From the NCBI GenBank assembly GCA_963701735.1, contig CAVPBI010000001.1, positions 1-64,000 on the forward strand: a DNA stretch of 64,000 nt, written 5' to 3'. The stretch comes from CAWABB01 sp963701735. Lineage in GTDB: Bacteria > Bacteroidota > Ignavibacteria > UBA10030 > UBA6906. The notes beneath the pieces are model-generated. The model was not told the origin of the DNA. It ran no database searches and was given only the letters and a program-made list of their open reading frames with translations. Within the stretch, counting starts at the first letter, position 1; every line of letters begins with the position of its first letter. This document shows positions 61,279 to 64,000 of the stretch, one piece after another. The translations under genes and the position numbers were made by a program.

Positions 61279-62450
61279 TGGCCATCCCGCACCTGGCATT
61301 GAAGAACCTGCTCGGCGCAGGCATCCGGACATGGCTCAATGTCGTCGTTCTCTCGTTTTCTTTCGTCGCGATCATCGCGACGCAGGGCCTGCTCGAGGGA
61401 ATGAACGACCAGGTGGCCCAGGCGATGATCGATACGGAGTACGGCGCCGGTCAGTTCCGGTACGGGTCGTACGATCCGTACGACCCGCTCACGCTGAAGG
61501 ACGGACACAGCGTGGTCCCGCCGGCGATCGACGCGGCGATTGAGAAGGGAGAGGCGACCGCCGTCCTGATCGTGCAGGGATCGCTGTACGTGCAGGGCCG
61601 CGTGCGGCCCGTGCTGATCAAGGGGATCGACCCCGGGCAGACCGTCGTGCGGCTGCCCTCTTCCCGGCTTCTCCCGGTCCCCGGCGAAATCCCGGCGCTC
61701 GCCGGGGCGCGGATGGCGAAGAGCAGCGGCATGGGCGTGGGCGACTACGTCACGCTTCAGTGGCGCGACGCCAGGGGTACATTCGACGCGCAGGATGCCC
61801 GGATCGCCGAGGTTTTCTCGACCTCCGTGCAGTCGGTGGATCTGAACCAGATCTGGATCCCGCTCGACACGCTTCGGCGCGTCGCCAGGATGGAGAACGA
61901 GGCGACGCTGGTGATTGCCAGGCCGGGGTTCGTCCCCCCGCCCGCACCTGACGGCTGGCACTTCACAAGCCAGGATGAGCTTCTGGCCGACATCCGCGAG
62001 GTGGTGCGTTCGAAAGCCGTCGGATCGTCCGTCGTATATGTCATTCTCCTTCTGCTCGCCCTCCTCGCCATATTCGACACGCAGGTGCTTTCGGTCTGGC
62101 GGAGGCGAAAGGAGATCGGGACGCTGATGGCGCTGGGGATGACCAGGCTCAAGATCATTCAGCTCTTCACGCTTGAGGGGGCGGCGCATGGCGTCCTGGC
62201 GGCCCTTGTGGCGGCCCTCTACGGGATCCCGTTACTGGGCAGCCTCGCCCGCGACGGGTGGGAGCTCCCCGCAGGGGTGGAATCCTACGGGTTCGCCATC
62301 GGGGAGCGGCTCTTCCCGGTCTTCAGCGTCGGCCTCGTTCTGGGGACGACACTCCTTGTGCTGGCGACCACGACCGTCGTGAGTTTCCTGCCCGTGCGGC
62401 GCATCGCTGATCTGAAACCCACCGACGCTCTGAGGGGAAAGTTCACATGA
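61275..62450 (+). CDS. FtsX-type ABC permease (LolC/E-like), first subunit
   Basis: Inner-membrane permease of 391 aa: one N-terminal helix (TWLNVVVLSFSFVAIIATQGL), a periplasmic domain of about 220 residues, and three C-terminal helices (SVVYVILLLLALLAIFDTQVL, EGAAHGVLAALVAALYGIPLL, VGLVLGTTLLVLATTTVVSFL). RRKEIGTLMALGMTRLKIIQLFTLEG is the characteristic FtsX-family coupling segment. It overlaps both neighbours by four bases (ATGA), so stoichiometric expression with the ATPase and the second permease is expected. Confidence 0.93.
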   Translation: MMAIPHLALKNLLGAGIRTWLNVVVLSFSFVAIIATQGLLEGMNDQVAQAMIDTEYGAGQFRYGSYDPYDPLTLKDGHSVVPPAIDAAIEKGEATAVLIVQGSLYVQGRVRPVLIKGIDPGQTVVRLPSSRLLPVPGEIPALAGARMAKSSGMGVGDYVTLQWRDARGTFDAQDARIAEVFSTSVQSVDLNQIWIPLDTLRRVARMENEATLVIARPGFVPPPAPDGWHFTSQDELLADIREVVRSKAVGSSVVYVILLLLALLAIFDTQVLSVWRRRKEIGTLMALGMTRLKIIQLFTLEGAAHGVLAALVAALYGIPLLGSLARDGWELPAGVESYGFAIGERLFPVFSVGLVLGTTLLVLATTTVVSFLPVRRIADLKPTDALRGKFT

Positions 62451-63721
62451 TCCTCTTTCTCCTCAAAGGTCTCCTTCGCGACCCGTCCAGAAGCGTCTTC
62501 CCCGTCATCACGGTGACCGTCGGCGTGATGCTTACGGTCGTGCTTCAGAGTTGGATCAGCGGGCTGCAGGGCGAGCTCGTGAAGTCGAGCGCGAGATTCT
62601 CCACGGGCCATGTCAAGGTGACGACCCGCGCCTACGCACTGGAGGAGGACCAGCTGCCGAACGACCTCGCTCTGCTCGGCGTCGATTCCCTCCTGCGGAC
62701 ACTCAGGGAGCGCTTCCCCGGCCTCCTCTGGAGTCCGCGGATCAGGTTCGGCGGGTTGCTCGACATTCCGGACTCCAGCGGGGAGACGCGGGCCCAGGGG
62801 CCCGTGGCGGGTTTCGCGGTGGACCTGATGAGTCCCGACTCCCCTGATCTGCGCATGCTGAACCTCGATCGGGCGGTGGCACGGGGCGCCCTTCCTGCGC
62901 GGAGGGGGGAGGCGCTCCTCAGCGACGAGCTCGCGCGACGATTGGGGGTGGGGATCGGGGAGACGGCAACGCTCATCGGCGCCACACGACACGGGAGCCT
63001 TACGACCGCGAACTTCACGGTGAGCGGGACGGTCCGGTTCGGCCTCACGGTGCTGGACCGGGGAACCATCATCGCCGATCTCTCCGACGTGCAGGTTGCC
63101 CTCGACATGGACGACGCGGCGGGAGAGGTCTTTGGCTTCTTCGCCGACGAGCTGTACCGGGACGACGTCGCAACCAGGACGGCGGAGGCATTCAACTCGC
63201 TCGTGCCGGAGAACGGCGACGAGTTTGCGCCGGTGATGGCCACGATGCGGAATCAGGCCGGCCTCGGGCAGATTCTCGACGTGTGGGAATACCTGACGGG
63301 AGTCCTGGTGACCATCTTCATCATGGTGATGTCGATCGTCCTCTGGAACGCGGGATTGATGGCCAGCCTGCGGCGGTATGGCGAGATCGGGATGCGGCTT
63401 GCTCTCGGGGAAGCGAGGGGGCGGATCTACCGTGCGATGCTGGCCGAATCCCTCATGATCGGCATCATGGGTTCTGCGCTGGGAACCGCCGCCGGCATCG
63501 GCGTCGCGTACTATCTCCAGGAAACCGGTATCGAGATCGGCTCGATGATGAAGAATGCATCGATCATGCTCGCCAATGTCATGCGTGCCCGCGTGACGGC
63601 GGTTTCCTATGTGATCGGCTTTGTCCCCGGCCTCTGCGCGACACTGCTTGGAACGTCGATTGCCGGGATAGGGATCTACCGGAGGCAAACCGCCCAACTG
63701 GCAAAGGAACTGCAATCATGA
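62447..63721 (+). CDS. FtsX-type ABC permease (LolC/E-like), second subunit
   Basis: A 424-residue paralogue of the preceding permease with the same layout: N-terminal helix (SVFPVITVTVGVMLTVVLQSW), large periplasmic domain, then helices at GVLVTIFIMVMSIVLWNAGLM, IGIMGSALGTAAGIGVAYYL and VSYVIGFVPGLCATLLGTSIA. The coupling segment is RRYGEIGMRLALGEARGRIYRAMLAES. A heterodimer of two FtsX-type subunits with one ATPase is the LolCDE arrangement. Four-base overlaps join it to both neighbours. Confidence 0.93.
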   Translation: MILFLLKGLLRDPSRSVFPVITVTVGVMLTVVLQSWISGLQGELVKSSARFSTGHVKVTTRAYALEEDQLPNDLALLGVDSLLRTLRERFPGLLWSPRIRFGGLLDIPDSSGETRAQGPVAGFAVDLMSPDSPDLRMLNLDRAVARGALPARRGEALLSDELARRLGVGIGETATLIGATRHGSLTTANFTVSGTVRFGLTVLDRGTIIADLSDVQVALDMDDAAGEVFGFFADELYRDDVATRTAEAFNSLVPENGDEFAPVMATMRNQAGLGQILDVWEYLTGVLVTIFIMVMSIVLWNAGLMASLRRYGEIGMRLALGEARGRIYRAMLAESLMIGIMGSALGTAAGIGVAYYLQETGIEIGSMMKNASIMLANVMRARVTAVSYVIGFVPGLCATLLGTSIAGIGIYRRQTAQLAKELQS

Positions 63722-64000
63722 GAATTCTCGTTGCCGTCGTGTGCACCGCTTCCCTCGGGCTCGCCCAGACTCCCTCGGGCGAAGCCATCCTGACACGTGT
63801 GGACAAGAACATGGGCTCGGACACAAAGGTCTCTGTCGGGCAGATGCGCGTGAAGGAGAGGCGCGAGGTGCGGACCATCCGGATGAAGTCCTGGCTGAAG
63901 GGGATGACGAGCTCCTTCACGGAGTTCCTGGACCCTCCGCGCGAGAAGGGGACCAAGATGCTGAAGCTGGACGATCAGCTCTGGACGTACACGCCATCAA
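63718..64000 (+). CDS. LolA-like outer-membrane lipoprotein-sorting protein, 3' part outside window
   Basis: The first 94 residues are visible: a short signal (MRILVAVVCTASLGLAQ) then AILTRVDKNMGSDTKVSVGQ and MKSWLKGMTSSFTEFLDPP..KGTKMLKLDDQLWTYTPS, the opening of the LolA/LolB-like family of periplasmic carriers (DUF4292/outer membrane lipoprotein-sorting type). Such proteins carry lipids or lipoproteins between membranes. It overlaps the permease stop (ATGA) and completes the operon with the barrel and ABC genes. The C-terminus is cut by the window. Confidence 0.85.
   Translation, partial: MRILVAVVCTASLGLAQTPSGEAILTRVDKNMGSDTKVSVGQMRVKERREVRTIRMKSWLKGMTSSFTEFLDPPREKGTKMLKLDDQLWTYTPS

Noticed and set aside
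62285..63715. Minus-strand 476-codon frame opposite the second permease
   Set aside because: Arg/His/Pro-rich shadow; the plus strand has membrane helices and coupling motif.
1..64000. tRNA, rRNA and riboswitch search by eye
   Set aside because: No tRNA cloverleaf arms (GTTCGAATC-type) or known riboswitch cores were recognised; a covariance-model scan would be decisive.

Overview
The window is GC-rich, densely coded bacterial DNA. Five predicted secreted proteins end in the type IX secretion (T9SS) C-terminal sorting domain with the NYPNPFNPSTTIRY-like signature. A TonB-dependent receptor, two Tat-signal sugar-oxidoreductase-fold proteins and many signal peptides also point to a Gram-negative member of the Bacteroidota/Ignavibacteria (Chlorobi-group) lineage or a close FCB relative. 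No rRNA, tRNA or CRISPR array was seen, so the taxonomic statement rests on protein style only. Both window ends cut a gene.

Bases 1-31600 are mainly a glycan-degradation region: a GH106-like protein (cut at the left edge), GH29 alpha-L-fucosidase, a GH109-type protein divergent from a T9SS-exported GH18-like protein, a GH78 alpha-L-rhamnosidase, and a minus-strand series GH51 arabinofuranosidase - GH2 - sigma-54 activator. Divergent from that series is a sugar-porter MFS gene coupled to a uroporphyrinogen-decarboxylase-family gene, followed by a beta-helix lipoprotein with a CBM6-like insert. Interspersed are a beta-lactamase-fold hydrolase, an RsbU-like phosphatase, a flippase-like membrane protein and an M16 protease pair. 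No SusC/SusD pair is adjacent. Together the enzymes would release fucose, rhamnose, arabinose and probably hexosamine from complex plant or glycoprotein glycans.

Bases 31850-38612 hold a ThuA-HEAT-ThuA protein translationally coupled to a Gfo/Idh/MocA oxidoreductase, then a T9SS-tagged AGE-fold protein. Bases 38610-40312 form a compact 1.7-kb element: two overlapping DUF1670-type HTH genes framed by perfect 17-bp inverted repeats, abutting the 3' remnant of a rubrerythrin gene. This is the best candidate for an undescribed mobile or self-regulating unit. A third copy of its palindrome lies at the stop codon of another T9SS gene (43380).

Bases 40500-59300 are mixed: a methyltransferase, T9SS surface proteins (one a 14-repeat, probably double seven-bladed propeller), tyrosine phenol-lyase-like enzyme, creatininase-family amidohydrolase, RsgA, a TonB-dependent receptor, a UDG-superfamily glycosylase, and several good terminators. 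Bases 59358-64000 are one tight operon: outer-membrane barrel, LolD-type ATPase, two FtsX-type permeases and a LolA-like protein, suggesting envelope lipid or lipoprotein traffic.

Four otherwise intact genes (beta-lactamase, second M16, MFS, ThuA-HEAT) each carry one single-base frameshift; these look more like sequence errors than decay.
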